64,000 nt of DNA, from contig OY970371.1 in NCBI GenBank assembly GCA_963718695.1, positions 434,001 to 498,000 of the forward strand. Direction: 5' to 3'. Shown here piece after piece: positions 52,729 through 61,135 of this stretch. The notes beneath the pieces are model-generated. The model saw only the letters and a program-made list of their open reading frames with translations. It did no database searches and was not told where the DNA came from. Position 1 is the first letter of the stretch. Every line of letters begins with the position of its first letter. The stretch comes from Manganitrophus sp963718695. Lineage in GTDB: Bacteria; Nitrospirota; Nitrospiria; SBBL01; Manganitrophaceae. Both the position numbers and the translations under genes were made by a program.

Positions 52729-53856
52729 ATGAAGATACTTGGATGCTCGAAGTCTTTACTGCCATCCTCGAAAAAAATAAGCCACACCTTAAGTCTTATT
52801 GCTCTAATTAGTTTGTTCTCCACCCCGGTTTGGGCTCAGTTTGGCGGCGGTGGTGGCGGCGGTGGCAACGGATCGCAACCTCCTCAGCCCGGTCCTCTTC
52901 CCCAGGCGACCGTGACGCCCCTCCCTTCCGATGCCCCGGCCCCCTGGGGAACCGATCCGGCGACGATCCCCGGAGCGACGATCTCCGACACAATCCGAGG
53001 AAATGGGTTCCTGCAGGAGACGGTTTCGCTTCAGAATGGGAACAGCTTCTTTTTTCAAAGCATCACGGCGACTGATTTCTCCGTTGCTTCCTACGTCAAG
53101 CGAACAGAGGGATCGAACAACGATCCGACGGGAAATATCATTTTCAATCAAACCCTGAAAGATCCGGCCTGGGGCCTGACCGATCATAGCTTCATCAACG
53201 GATTCAAACAGCCGATCCAACTCCATTTCGATATCGTCGAATCGAAAGTTGCCACATTGTCCGGCGGGTTTAACCAGATGGACATGTTTTTCCGGCAACA
53301 GCCTTTTCTCGATACGGCGACCGGAAGGGTTCGGGTCCGTCAGGACATCGGGGTTTGGATCACCGGTTTCAATGGTTTCCAGGGGGACGATGTTACACAG
53401 AGTGAGGACTTTACCCCGTCCGCATCCCAACTCTCTCATGTCATCTTAAGGACGCTCCCCAGTGGGGGCGGCGGTGGCGGCGGGTTTGGCGGCCGTGATG
53501 GTGGAGGTAGTGGGCCCATCGATTTCTGGAATGATCTGACGGTCGTTAAGGTCATCGATCCGGTCACCAACCAAATCGTGAGCTTCAGCAAGTGTAACGA
53601 TTTCGGTGATCCAACCGGACGGTTGGAAGGTGAGTTCCGGGAGGACGCAGGGCGGCGCGGCGGGTGTAACGCGGCCCGCTCGACCGGCTCGGGCCGACCC
53701 GTCATTCCAAATCACGACTCCGATAGCTTCCAGTTGACCCCGGTTTGGTGGGATCGCTGGGGCGGCGATGGCTCCGGACAGTTGAGTAGTGGGCAAAATT
53801 CAGACTTCCCAGGCAATGGCAGTGGTGGAGGTGGTGGGGGGTTTGGAGGGAGATAG
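52729..53856 (+). CDS. Exported F-x-Q strand-repeat protein 1 (unrecognised family)
   Basis: I do not recognise a family. ATG 52729 begins a 375-residue protein with signal peptide (LSLIALISLFSTPVWAQ). A glycine cluster and a proline-rich linker follow. The main domain contains beta-like segments with a repeated phenylalanine-x-glutamine signature: NSFFFQSITAT, NIIFNQTLKD and MFFRQQPF. A second Gly-rich stretch, GGGGGGGFGGRDGGG, splits it from the C-terminal part, and the protein ends GNGSGGGGGGFGGR. It is paralogous to the next two genes but has extra Gly-rich segments. Export to the surface is likely; assembly into a fibre or matrix is speculation from the repeats. Confidence 0.7.
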   Translation: MKILGCSKSLLPSSKKISHTLSLIALISLFSTPVWAQFGGGGGGGGNGSQPPQPGPLPQATVTPLPSDAPAPWGTDPATIPGATISDTIRGNGFLQETVSLQNGNSFFFQSITATDFSVASYVKRTEGSNNDPTGNIIFNQTLKDPAWGLTDHSFINGFKQPIQLHFDIVESKVATLSGGFNQMDMFFRQQPFLDTATGRVRVRQDIGVWITGFNGFQGDDVTQSEDFTPSASQLSHVILRTLPSGGGGGGGFGGRDGGGSGPIDFWNDLTVVKVIDPVTNQIVSFSKCNDFGDPTGRLEGEFREDAGRRGGCNAARSTGSGRPVIPNHDSDSFQLTPVWWDRWGGDGSGQLSSGQNSDFPGNGSGGGGGGFGGR

Positions 53857-54007
53857 TCGATATTGCAGCTTTGGCAAGGAAGTAGTTAGCAAGGCAAGTA
53901 GGATAGGGAGAAACAGAAAAGAAAGGGTAAGGAGGCCATTTGCCGGATTGCCGGTTTCATAAATATCCGGTTCAAGCATATTAATAAAGATACAGGGGGG
54001 AACATTG

Positions 54008-54769
54008 ATGAGAAATGGCAAAAGCAATAAATGGTCGATCATGATGTCGGCACTCGGGATCGTCTCGATCGCGAGCGGCGTCGCCTTGGCGCAAGTGGGA
54101 GCCCCTCCCAATTTTAACACCGACAATCCGTCGCCCTTCCCGTATGTGCACACCGGGGTGAATGGGTCGGGGACCCAACTGACGGGGGCACAGCTTATTA
54201 CGGTCCAGGGAACGATGGGAAGCGGCAACTTTTTCCAACAGGAATTCGTGACCGTCAATCCGGGTGGAGCGGGAGCGGGCCCAGCCATCCACACGATGCT
54301 GGAGGGTGCAAGCATCGGCAAATCTTTTGTTCAAGAATCGTTCGTCATGTTGAATGGTCAAAGACCGCCGACGGTCCAGAACAACACCCCTTCGCCGATT
54401 CTGAGTAGCCCGCCGGACCATACCAGTATCTCCTTCAGACAATCGGTTAAGGATAATGGCTTCTCCACCACGGCGAGCCTTGATCCTCTCCAGGATATTC
54501 ACATCCACCAGCAGAATGCGTCGCCTGATCCGGTCAACGGTCAGTCGGGCGGACTTTCGTTCAGCAACGTCTCGATTCTTCCGAACAGAACCGGTCCAAA
54601 CGGAGAACAGCATGCCACCGATCCATCCTGCGGTACGGGTGCGGGGGCGCCGGTCTTCTGTACCACGATCGATCAGCAGGTCCGGGTTCTGCAAGGCGCC
54701 ACTGTGATCTTCACTCAGGACATGGATTTCACAACGGGAGGACTGCCGACAATCGTTCAGGGTCCATAA
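54008..54769 (+). CDS. Exported F-x-Q strand-repeat protein 2 (unrecognised family)
   Basis: The 253-residue protein from ATG 54008 has signal peptide (MMSALGIVSIASGVALAQ). The family signature appears as NFFQQEFVTVN, SFVQESFVMLNG and SISFRQSVKDNG, each a short predicted strand separated by loops rich in Gly, Pro and Asn. Two cysteines (SCGTG and VFCTT) near the C-terminus may form a disulfide. It lies 151 bp after the first paralogue and 52 bp before the third. No membrane anchor is seen after the signal. Confidence 0.7.
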   Translation: MRNGKSNKWSIMMSALGIVSIASGVALAQVGAPPNFNTDNPSPFPYVHTGVNGSGTQLTGAQLITVQGTMGSGNFFQQEFVTVNPGGAGAGPAIHTMLEGASIGKSFVQESFVMLNGQRPPTVQNNTPSPILSSPPDHTSISFRQSVKDNGFSTTASLDPLQDIHIHQQNASPDPVNGQSGGLSFSNVSILPNRTGPNGEQHATDPSCGTGAGAPVFCTTIDQQVRVLQGATVIFTQDMDFTTGGLPTIVQGP

Positions 54770-54821
54770 AGGACGCTTGAAAGTGGATGGAGTTTAATTT
54801 AATTAGGGAGGCACAACATAA

Positions 54822-55481
54822 ATGCGATCAATTTACAAAAAAACGACTCTGGCCGTAGCGGGAGTCCTTCTCTCTGCAGGATTTGCAATGGCCCAGACAA
54901 CGACCGTGAATTTCGCCAGCCCGACCTGTAACACGGCGGCCACCTGCGGATTGGCGGGCGGCACCAACCGGTTGACGGAGATCAGCGGCGATAATTTCTT
55001 TTTCCAAGAGGCCATTGTCATCAACGGAAGGCAGTTGAATCACATGATCGTTCGGAGCAAACCGGATCCAGCAACCGGTTCGGTCTTCATCCAGGAGACC
55101 TTTACTCCGGGAGGGGCGATTCAGGGAGCCACCAACACCGCATCGACCGATCAGCTCACATTTAAACAGACAATGAATGCAACCGGAGGCACGGTCAGCG
55201 TGCTGACACGGATGGACAACCTGAATATCATCAACAAGGGGACCGGCGCCGGGCAAGAGAACATGGTCGGCACCGAAATGAACGTCACCCAAAGCATCAC
55301 CGATCCGACGCAGGGGCTCAATGCAAACACGGTGACCATCACGCCGAACATCAGCACGCCGGCGTTGGGTGATTTCAACACCTCAATCAACCAGGTTGTC
55401 GTCGATCCGGCGACCCCTGGATTCTCATCGACGATGACATTCCAAACCGGGTCACCGGCCAACGTCGATCAGAACTTTTAG
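54822..55481 (+). CDS. Exported F-x-Q strand-repeat protein 3 (unrecognised family)
   Basis: The 219-residue protein from ATG 54822 follows GGGAGGCAC. The signal peptide is TLAVAGVLLSAGFAMAQ. Repeats are NFFFQEAIVINGRQL, SVFIQETFTPGG and LTFKQTMNATGG, then further Gln-containing strands (MNVTQSITD, TSINQVVVD and TMTFQTGS). Two cysteines (TCNTAATCG) near the N-terminus of the mature protein are close enough to pair. It is the shortest and most regular of the three. A strong terminator follows at 55513. Confidence 0.7.
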   Translation: MRSIYKKTTLAVAGVLLSAGFAMAQTTTVNFASPTCNTAATCGLAGGTNRLTEISGDNFFFQEAIVINGRQLNHMIVRSKPDPATGSVFIQETFTPGGAIQGATNTASTDQLTFKQTMNATGGTVSVLTRMDNLNIINKGTGAGQENMVGTEMNVTQSITDPTQGLNANTVTITPNISTPALGDFNTSINQVVVDPATPGFSSTMTFQTGSPANVDQNF

Positions 55482-56137
55482 TTAAGGGAATTAAAGAAGT
55501 CGATGGAAATGAGGAGGGAGGCGGTTGGCCGCCTCCCTCCCTTCTTTGCCTCGCGTATCGTTTCTCCGTACTCCTCTTTTCCTTCCTGCTCTTTTCTTCC
55601 GTACCGAAAACCGGATATGCATGAATGGATCACGCGAATGATGAGTCTCTCATCCGAAAGGGGATGAGCCGCTCACGCTGTCTGTCGCCGCGTGTGAAGC
55701 AGAGATCAACGCCGCAGAGGCGGTGGAATTTCTTGCTCGGCGGAGATTGTTCCCGTTCATCACCGCGGAGTTTTCCCGCGGGCGGAGAGTGCAAAAAAGA
55801 GTTGCCATACAACAGTTTTATGATATTCTCAATTTATAGGTTAGGTGTTTCACCGCAGAGGGATCGGGAGATGGTTCTTCGATTAAGAACGTTGATACTC
55901 GAACATGCAGCGCATCAGATGGCCCGCTTTGCTTGCGATCTGAAGGTGGGCGCTTTCGGTTTGATTCGTATCGGCACATTTCCCGCCGCTTGCTGGGAGA
56001 AGCTTCAATCGCGAAGTTCTTTTATGGAACCGGCAATAGGATTACTCGGACAACACGAACATCATCTTTCGTGTCGGCCGATGTAGATAGGATATATGGT
56101 ACATATTCTTCAAAGAGTGGGGAGAGGATAAGTTCAA
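55482..56137. other. Gap with terminator, otherwise no supported gene
   Basis: About 650 bp. The terminator at 55513-55545 is near its left end. An unstarted open frame around 55670-55840 (AAEAVEFLARRRLFPFI) is the only protein-like signal and is not convincing. Confidence 0.45.
55513..55545 (+). terminator. Strong Rho-independent terminator
   Basis: A perfect 12-bp GC-rich stem (GGAGGGAGGCGG / CCGCCTCCCTCC) with loop TTGG is followed by CTTCTTT. It closes the F-x-Q gene group. Confidence 0.8.
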
Positions 56138-57586
56138 TTGCACCTTAGGCTCCCCATTCTTTCTCTCTTAATTTTCTTTTATTTTAGTCTCCCTGTGTTA
56201 GCCGAAGAAACGGGACTCGCCGGGAACCTGCACCTCGGCGGGTATCTAAAAAATGAGACCGCTTTTCGATTTCAAGAGCCGGTTGCATTCACGAAAATTC
56301 GAAACATCCTCTTCTTAGAAGCCTCCGCCGATCCCCGGACCAACCTTCACCTTTATGCTTCTTTTTGGGCTTGGTACGACGCAGCGTATCTCTATGCCGA
56401 TTATGATACGATCAATCCCCCGAATGATCCGAATCTCCCCCTTCCCTTTCTCTCTCAGAGAGACCGAGAGGATTATCGCTACTTTTCCGAGCTTCGAGAG
56501 CTTTACTTCGATCTTTTGTTCCCAAGCCTCGATCTTCGGATTGGAAAGCAAATCGTCGTTTGGGAGCAGCTTCTGGGATTCCGCATCATCGATGAAATTA
56601 ACCCGCTCGATTTCCGGGAGTTCGTCCTTCCCGATTTGATCGATTTCCGAATCCCGCTCTGGACCGTCAAAGCCGACTATTACTTCGGCCAATATCAGTT
56701 GGAAGCGCTTTGGATTCCGTTCTTCGAGCCCCACCGTCCCGCTCCGCCCGGATCCGAATGGGAGCTCTTTCAGCGGCTTCCGGGACAAGAGGAGCCTCCC
56801 AAGACGCTCGACAACTCCGAATATGGCGCGCGGCTCTCCCGAACTTTCGGCGGAATCGATCTGGCGGTCAGCTACCTTAACGTCTGGGACCCTTTTCCGA
56901 CGCCCTTTCGGGAGTATACCGGTTTTCGATTCTTCGCCCCGCCATCGAAATGTCTTCCGATCGAGGTCCGGTTCGATCAGCCGGTGACCGATCCCGATTG
57001 CGGGCCGGTGTTTCATCCCCGTTTTAACCGGATGCACATCTTCGGCACCTCGGCGGTGCTCAACATGGGGAGCTATATCCTCAAGGGGGAGGCCGCTTAT
57101 ATCACAGGGAAATATTTTGGAACGCGCCTGGCCGATCGAGACGGGGACGGTCTGCTCGATTACGGCGGCGCGCTGGAGCGGAATCATATCCGGTGGGGGG
57201 TGGAGGTCGACACAACCCTGAAAGGGACCGACCTCTCGTTCGCCGTCTCGCAGTGGATCGTTCTCGGCTGGGATGAGGTTCTCTTTCAGGACAATTACGA
57301 CACCTTTTTGAGTCTCTTCGGGCAGAAGTCGTTTCGGAGCGCCTCGGTGAAGGCACAGTTCTTTATTCTTTATCTGATCAATAACGGCGAACTGCTGATA
57401 AAGCCGAAAGTCTCCTACCAGATTTCGGAGCAGTTTCAGGTCGCGGTCGGGGCCGATATTTTTCATGGCAAAAAGGAGACCTTTCTTCCGGATATCGCCG
57501 CACCGGCAAGCGACCGGCTCTTCAAATTTGTAAGCACCTTTGTCGGCCATGACCGGGTGTTCGTTGAGTTGAAATACAGTTTCTGA
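56138..57586 (+). CDS. DUF1302-like outer-membrane beta-barrel porin
   Basis: TTG 56138 is the start; AGAGGATAAG lies upstream. A signal peptide (SLLIFFYFSLPVLAE) opens a 482-residue protein of alternating amphipathic strands that ends VFVELKYSF, the aromatic C-terminus recognised by the BAM machinery. The segment DLRIGKQIVVWEQLLGFRIIDEINPLDFREFV matches the DUF1302 hallmark seen in outer-membrane proteins of beta- and gammaproteobacteria. The stop overlaps the next start (TGATG). Substrate is unknown; DUF1302 proteins are often proposed to move hydrophobic compounds. Confidence 0.8.
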   Translation: MHLRLPILSLLIFFYFSLPVLAEETGLAGNLHLGGYLKNETAFRFQEPVAFTKIRNILFLEASADPRTNLHLYASFWAWYDAAYLYADYDTINPPNDPNLPLPFLSQRDREDYRYFSELRELYFDLLFPSLDLRIGKQIVVWEQLLGFRIIDEINPLDFREFVLPDLIDFRIPLWTVKADYYFGQYQLEALWIPFFEPHRPAPPGSEWELFQRLPGQEEPPKTLDNSEYGARLSRTFGGIDLAVSYLNVWDPFPTPFREYTGFRFFAPPSKCLPIEVRFDQPVTDPDCGPVFHPRFNRMHIFGTSAVLNMGSYILKGEAAYITGKYFGTRLADRDGDGLLDYGGALERNHIRWGVEVDTTLKGTDLSFAVSQWIVLGWDEVLFQDNYDTFLSLFGQKSFRSASVKAQFFILYLINNGELLIKPKVSYQISEQFQVAVGADIFHGKKETFLPDIAAPASDRLFKFVSTFVGHDRVFVELKYSF

Positions 57587-58422
57587 TGGGAGGAGCGGTG
57601 CCGGTTCTTGTTCTGATTCTATTCTTGCTGGGAGCAGCGCAGCCGGCCTGGGGGGCGTCCGATTGGAACGTCCAGCTCTTTACCGGATATAACGACTCCT
57701 TGTTGAAGACGCTCAACAATGAAAAGCTCACCGAGATCGGACCGTTCCCTCCGAGGGTGGGGGGAAGCCCTCCGATCGAGGGTGGGCCGTTGGTTGGAAT
57801 CGAGGTGGAGTGGCGTGTGCGGCGCAGCTTCTCATTGGTGGCGCTGACCTCTTTCTGGGAAGGAGAGTCCAGCGCGCGCGAATCAAGCGAAATGCGTTTC
57901 CAGGATTTCGGCATCGTCCCTTTCCGGGCGGACCGGACGACCCGTGTTTCGTTTAACGAATATGCCCTTCGGGGGCGATACCACGTACTGGATACACCGG
58001 GGCGGTATCGTCTTTACCTCGAGCTTGGGTTTCTAAATCAAGTCAAGGTGACCTATCGAGAAGATTTTAATTACGTGTTCGAGGCCAATGGACAGCAGTT
58101 TCTCCGGAATGTCCTCTCCCGTGCCAGCAGTCGCGGGGGGTATTTGTTGACCTGGGGAATCGGCGGCGATTACTACATCACCCGATGGGCGGCGATCAAC
58201 CTGACGGCGAATTACCGGCTCGGAAACGCGGTTCCACTTTATTACAAGTCGTATCGGCACACGTTTCTGGAAGAAGATGCGATCGAAGAGGCCCTCGGGA
58301 TCACACGCCTTCCGGATTCCGGGGATCCCGTTTCCTTTGTCGACAAGAACAGAAGGGCCCAGTTCATCGAAGTCGAGTTAAGCGGCTGGCAGGCGGCCCT
58401 CGGTATTAGGATTTTCTTTTGA
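57586..58422 (+). CDS. Outer-membrane beta-barrel protein, about 28 kDa
   Basis: The 278-residue protein has a signal peptide (VLVLILFLLGAAQPAWGA) and opens WNVQLFTGYNDSLLKTL. Roughly ten amphipathic strands end in AALGIRIFF, a terminal Phe as in outer-membrane proteins. The design resembles OmpW/OmpA-barrel or DUF3187-like families, without a clear match. Its start codon shares a base with the porin stop (TGATG), and its own stop overlaps the next start, so three barrel-bearing proteins are translationally coupled. Confidence 0.7.
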   Translation: MGGAVPVLVLILFLLGAAQPAWGASDWNVQLFTGYNDSLLKTLNNEKLTEIGPFPPRVGGSPPIEGGPLVGIEVEWRVRRSFSLVALTSFWEGESSARESSEMRFQDFGIVPFRADRTTRVSFNEYALRGRYHVLDTPGRYRLYLELGFLNQVKVTYREDFNYVFEANGQQFLRNVLSRASSRGGYLLTWGIGGDYYITRWAAINLTANYRLGNAVPLYYKSYRHTFLEEDAIEEALGITRLPDSGDPVSFVDKNRRAQFIEVELSGWQAALGIRIFF

Positions 58423-61124
58423 AAGATATTATGATACAGCAGATCTACGTCATTATGGTTGTCCTCTCTCTCTGGAGTCCCGCTTCCTGGGCGCAGGAGA
58501 CGCAGCCAGAGAAGGAGAAAACGCCCTCTACGGAAAGAGAGGTGAAGGAAAAGATGCCCGAATCGAGATTGAAAAGAAGGATGGATGATGGGATTCGGCT
58601 GATGCGGGAGAAGAAGTGGGAAGAGGCGATCCGGCTGTTTGAGGAGCTGGAGAAACAATCTCCCCAGCAGGAAGAGATCTACTTCCGTCTCGGAATCAGT
58701 TACATGGAGCTGGGAAGATTTCCGAAAGCCGAAGAGGCCCTCAAGCAGGCGATTCGCCTCAATCCGGAGGATGTCCGTCCCTACTTTCAGCTTGCCGGAC
58801 TCTATGAGCAGACACAGCGGTTGCAGGAGGCGCTCGATCTCTACGATCGGGTCATCCAGGTGGATCCGCTCGGAGAGGGGGCTCAAATCGGTCTTTTTAA
58901 AAAATACCTCGTCCAAGGAATTCTCCTGGCGCGCTCAGGGGATTTTGACGGCGCGCTCCGTCTGTTCAAGGGCGCGTCGGAGCTTGCCCCCGACAACCCG
59001 GACCCCTATTACAACATCGGCCGCATTTATCAGAGAAAAAGGGAAGAGGCCAAGGCCGAAGAGGCCTTCCGGAAGGTGATCGCGTTGGCCCCGCAATATC
59101 AGCCGGCCTACCTGGAACTCGGCGATCTCTACCAGCGCCAGACGCGGTTCCAAGAGGCGCTCCAGGCTTTTAATGCCGCCGCCCAGATCAATCCGACCAC
59201 ACCCGGCGGGAGGAACGCGCAGGCGAAAATTCCTTTCCTTCAAGGAATCCTCTTGGCTCAGGGCGGAAGGCCGGAGGAGGCTTTAAGGGCCTTTCAGGAG
59301 GCGCTCCGGATCTCGCCTGATCCGGCCCCGATCTATTTCAATATCGCACAGATTTACCTCCGGAGCGGAGATTTTGAGAATGCCGAGGCGGCCTTAAACC
59401 GTACCCTGGAGGCCGATCCCAAGAATCAAGGGGCTTTTTTAAACCTGGGGATCCTCTACGAGCGACAGGGGAAATTGGAGGAGGCCCTGCGTGCCTATGA
59501 AAATGCGCGCGATGTTCAACCGGCGAGCCCGGATGGGGTGAATGCCGCCGTCAGCGCGCATACCGTGCGCGGCAAGCGGGCCATCGAAGCTAAAAAGTTG
59601 GATGAGGCATTGGAAGAATTCAAAGAAGCCGTGGCGCTGCAACCGAAGAATTCGGCGAACTATTTCAATCTTGCGTTGCTCCATGTCCGGCGAAATGAAC
59701 TCGCCGAGGCTGCGGAGGCCTTCGATCGTGTCATCACCCTGGACCCTTCCGAAGAGGACGCCTATTTGCCGCTGGCCGAGATTCTTGAGAAGAGCGGCCG
59801 TGAGCAGGAGGCGATTGAAACCTACGAGCAGCTGATTGCGCTCGGTCCGGAGCCTTTGGCGACCCGGGCCAAGCTCGGTCTCCATCTCCTCAAAGGGGTC
59901 GCTTTCGGAAAGCAGCTTCGGTATGACGACGCCCGCGCTGAGTTCGAAGAGGTGATCCGGCTGGACCCTCAGGAAATGAGGGGATATTTCAATTTGGCAT
60001 TGGTTCAGATCAAAACGAATGATCCCTATGCCGCGACGGAAAACCTTAAAAAAGTATTGGAGATCGATCCCAAGCAGACGGTGATTCGATTTCAGCTTGC
60101 CAAGCTTTACGAGGACCTGGGACGCCCTTATGATGCCCTCGACCTCTACCAAGGAGGGCTGGAGCAGGAGGGGGTGAGCGCGTCGCTCGTAGAGGAATTC
60201 GAGGAGAGGATCAGCGTTCTTTTCGGGACGATCTCTTTCGTTTATCAGGTGACGTATGACAGCAATATCAATTTGAGCAAAAACGAAGAGAGCGACTTAA
60301 AAACAGAGATCTTCTCTCAGTATCAGCGTTTCTTCCTGTTTGGGGAGGGGTGGCGGAGCGGTTTCCGCCTAACCCCCTCGCTGACGATGTTTCATCGGGA
60401 CCAGGTCTCGGTCTTCACCGGACAGGTCGGTCTGTTTGGCGATTGGAGGCGGCTCCAAAAAGGAATCTCATATGGATACAATTTTCGCGTCGGATTATTC
60501 GAGGGTTCCCTCTCGGACCGATCGCACGAGCTTTTCCTGGACGGGTTCATCCCGGCGGGGGAATCCTCGACGCTCAACGGTTCCATTCGGTTTCGATATT
60601 TCGATTCGGTTGATAATGATTTCAATGTAATCGACAGTGATATTTATGACGCGATTCAGCCGTCGATCTCGGCCAGCCTTGCAACCGACGGCCTCTTGGG
60701 AGGCCGGTTCGCGTTTGCGGGTGCGCTTTACGCCAACCTCAATACACAGGAGATCAACGATACGGTTCAGGCCGCGGATGATTATGCCTATGTCGGTTTC
60801 TCGCCGTCGATCTCCTTTGATCGTCCGTTGATCCAGGGGGTTATTCTGAACCTTTCCTACAGCTACTCATATCTAAGCTACTTGTATCCCGATTCGGTTC
60901 TCCAGGAGAAACGGATCAGCCATGCTCATGCGTTCAATGGAGGGGTGACGGTGGGATTGGAGCGGGGGCTTCAGCTCTATCTGCGGGGCTCTTTGTTGGC
61001 CAATCGGTCGAAGCAACCCGGAATTCCCACAGAACGCCAAACCGCTGTGACGGCCGAGAAGGTGAACTCTTTGAGCGAATATACAAAGTGGCTGGCGACA
61101 TTCGGCATCCGGTTGCTTTTTTAA
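58419..61124 (+). CDS. TPR superhelix fused to an outer-membrane beta-barrel
   Basis: TTG 58419 overlaps the upstream stop; ATG 58431 is the alternative start. The 901-residue protein has a signal peptide (VIMVVLSLWSPASWAQ) and a charged linker. About fourteen TPR motifs span roughly residues 50-590 (for example GIRLMREKKWEEAIRLFEEL and YFRLGISYMELGRFPKAEEA). A C-terminal domain of about 300 residues consists of amphipathic strands (VYQVTYDSNINLS to LATFGIRLLF) and ends in Phe. Periplasmic TPR plus barrel is the plan of polysaccharide exporters such as PgaA, PelB and BcsC. No synthase is nearby, so the cargo could be something else. It is the third gene of a coupled trio. Confidence 0.82.
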   Translation: MKDIMIQQIYVIMVVLSLWSPASWAQETQPEKEKTPSTEREVKEKMPESRLKRRMDDGIRLMREKKWEEAIRLFEELEKQSPQQEEIYFRLGISYMELGRFPKAEEALKQAIRLNPEDVRPYFQLAGLYEQTQRLQEALDLYDRVIQVDPLGEGAQIGLFKKYLVQGILLARSGDFDGALRLFKGASELAPDNPDPYYNIGRIYQRKREEAKAEEAFRKVIALAPQYQPAYLELGDLYQRQTRFQEALQAFNAAAQINPTTPGGRNAQAKIPFLQGILLAQGGRPEEALRAFQEALRISPDPAPIYFNIAQIYLRSGDFENAEAALNRTLEADPKNQGAFLNLGILYERQGKLEEALRAYENARDVQPASPDGVNAAVSAHTVRGKRAIEAKKLDEALEEFKEAVALQPKNSANYFNLALLHVRRNELAEAAEAFDRVITLDPSEEDAYLPLAEILEKSGREQEAIETYEQLIALGPEPLATRAKLGLHLLKGVAFGKQLRYDDARAEFEEVIRLDPQEMRGYFNLALVQIKTNDPYAATENLKKVLEIDPKQTVIRFQLAKLYEDLGRPYDALDLYQGGLEQEGVSASLVEEFEERISVLFGTISFVYQVTYDSNINLSKNEESDLKTEIFSQYQRFFLFGEGWRSGFRLTPSLTMFHRDQVSVFTGQVGLFGDWRRLQKGISYGYNFRVGLFEGSLSDRSHELFLDGFIPAGESSTLNGSIRFRYFDSVDNDFNVIDSDIYDAIQPSISASLATDGLLGGRFAFAGALYANLNTQEINDTVQAADDYAYVGFSPSISFDRPLIQGVILNLSYSYSYLSYLYPDSVLQEKRISHAHAFNGGVTVGLERGLQLYLRGSLLANRSKQPGIPTERQTAVTAEKVNSLSEYTKWLATFGIRLLF

Positions 61125-61135
61125 CGAGGAAGAAA

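Noticed and set aside
55670..55840. Open frame reading CEAEINAAEAVEFLARRRL
   Set aside because: It looks somewhat protein-like but has no start codon or upstream signal and no recognisable family.
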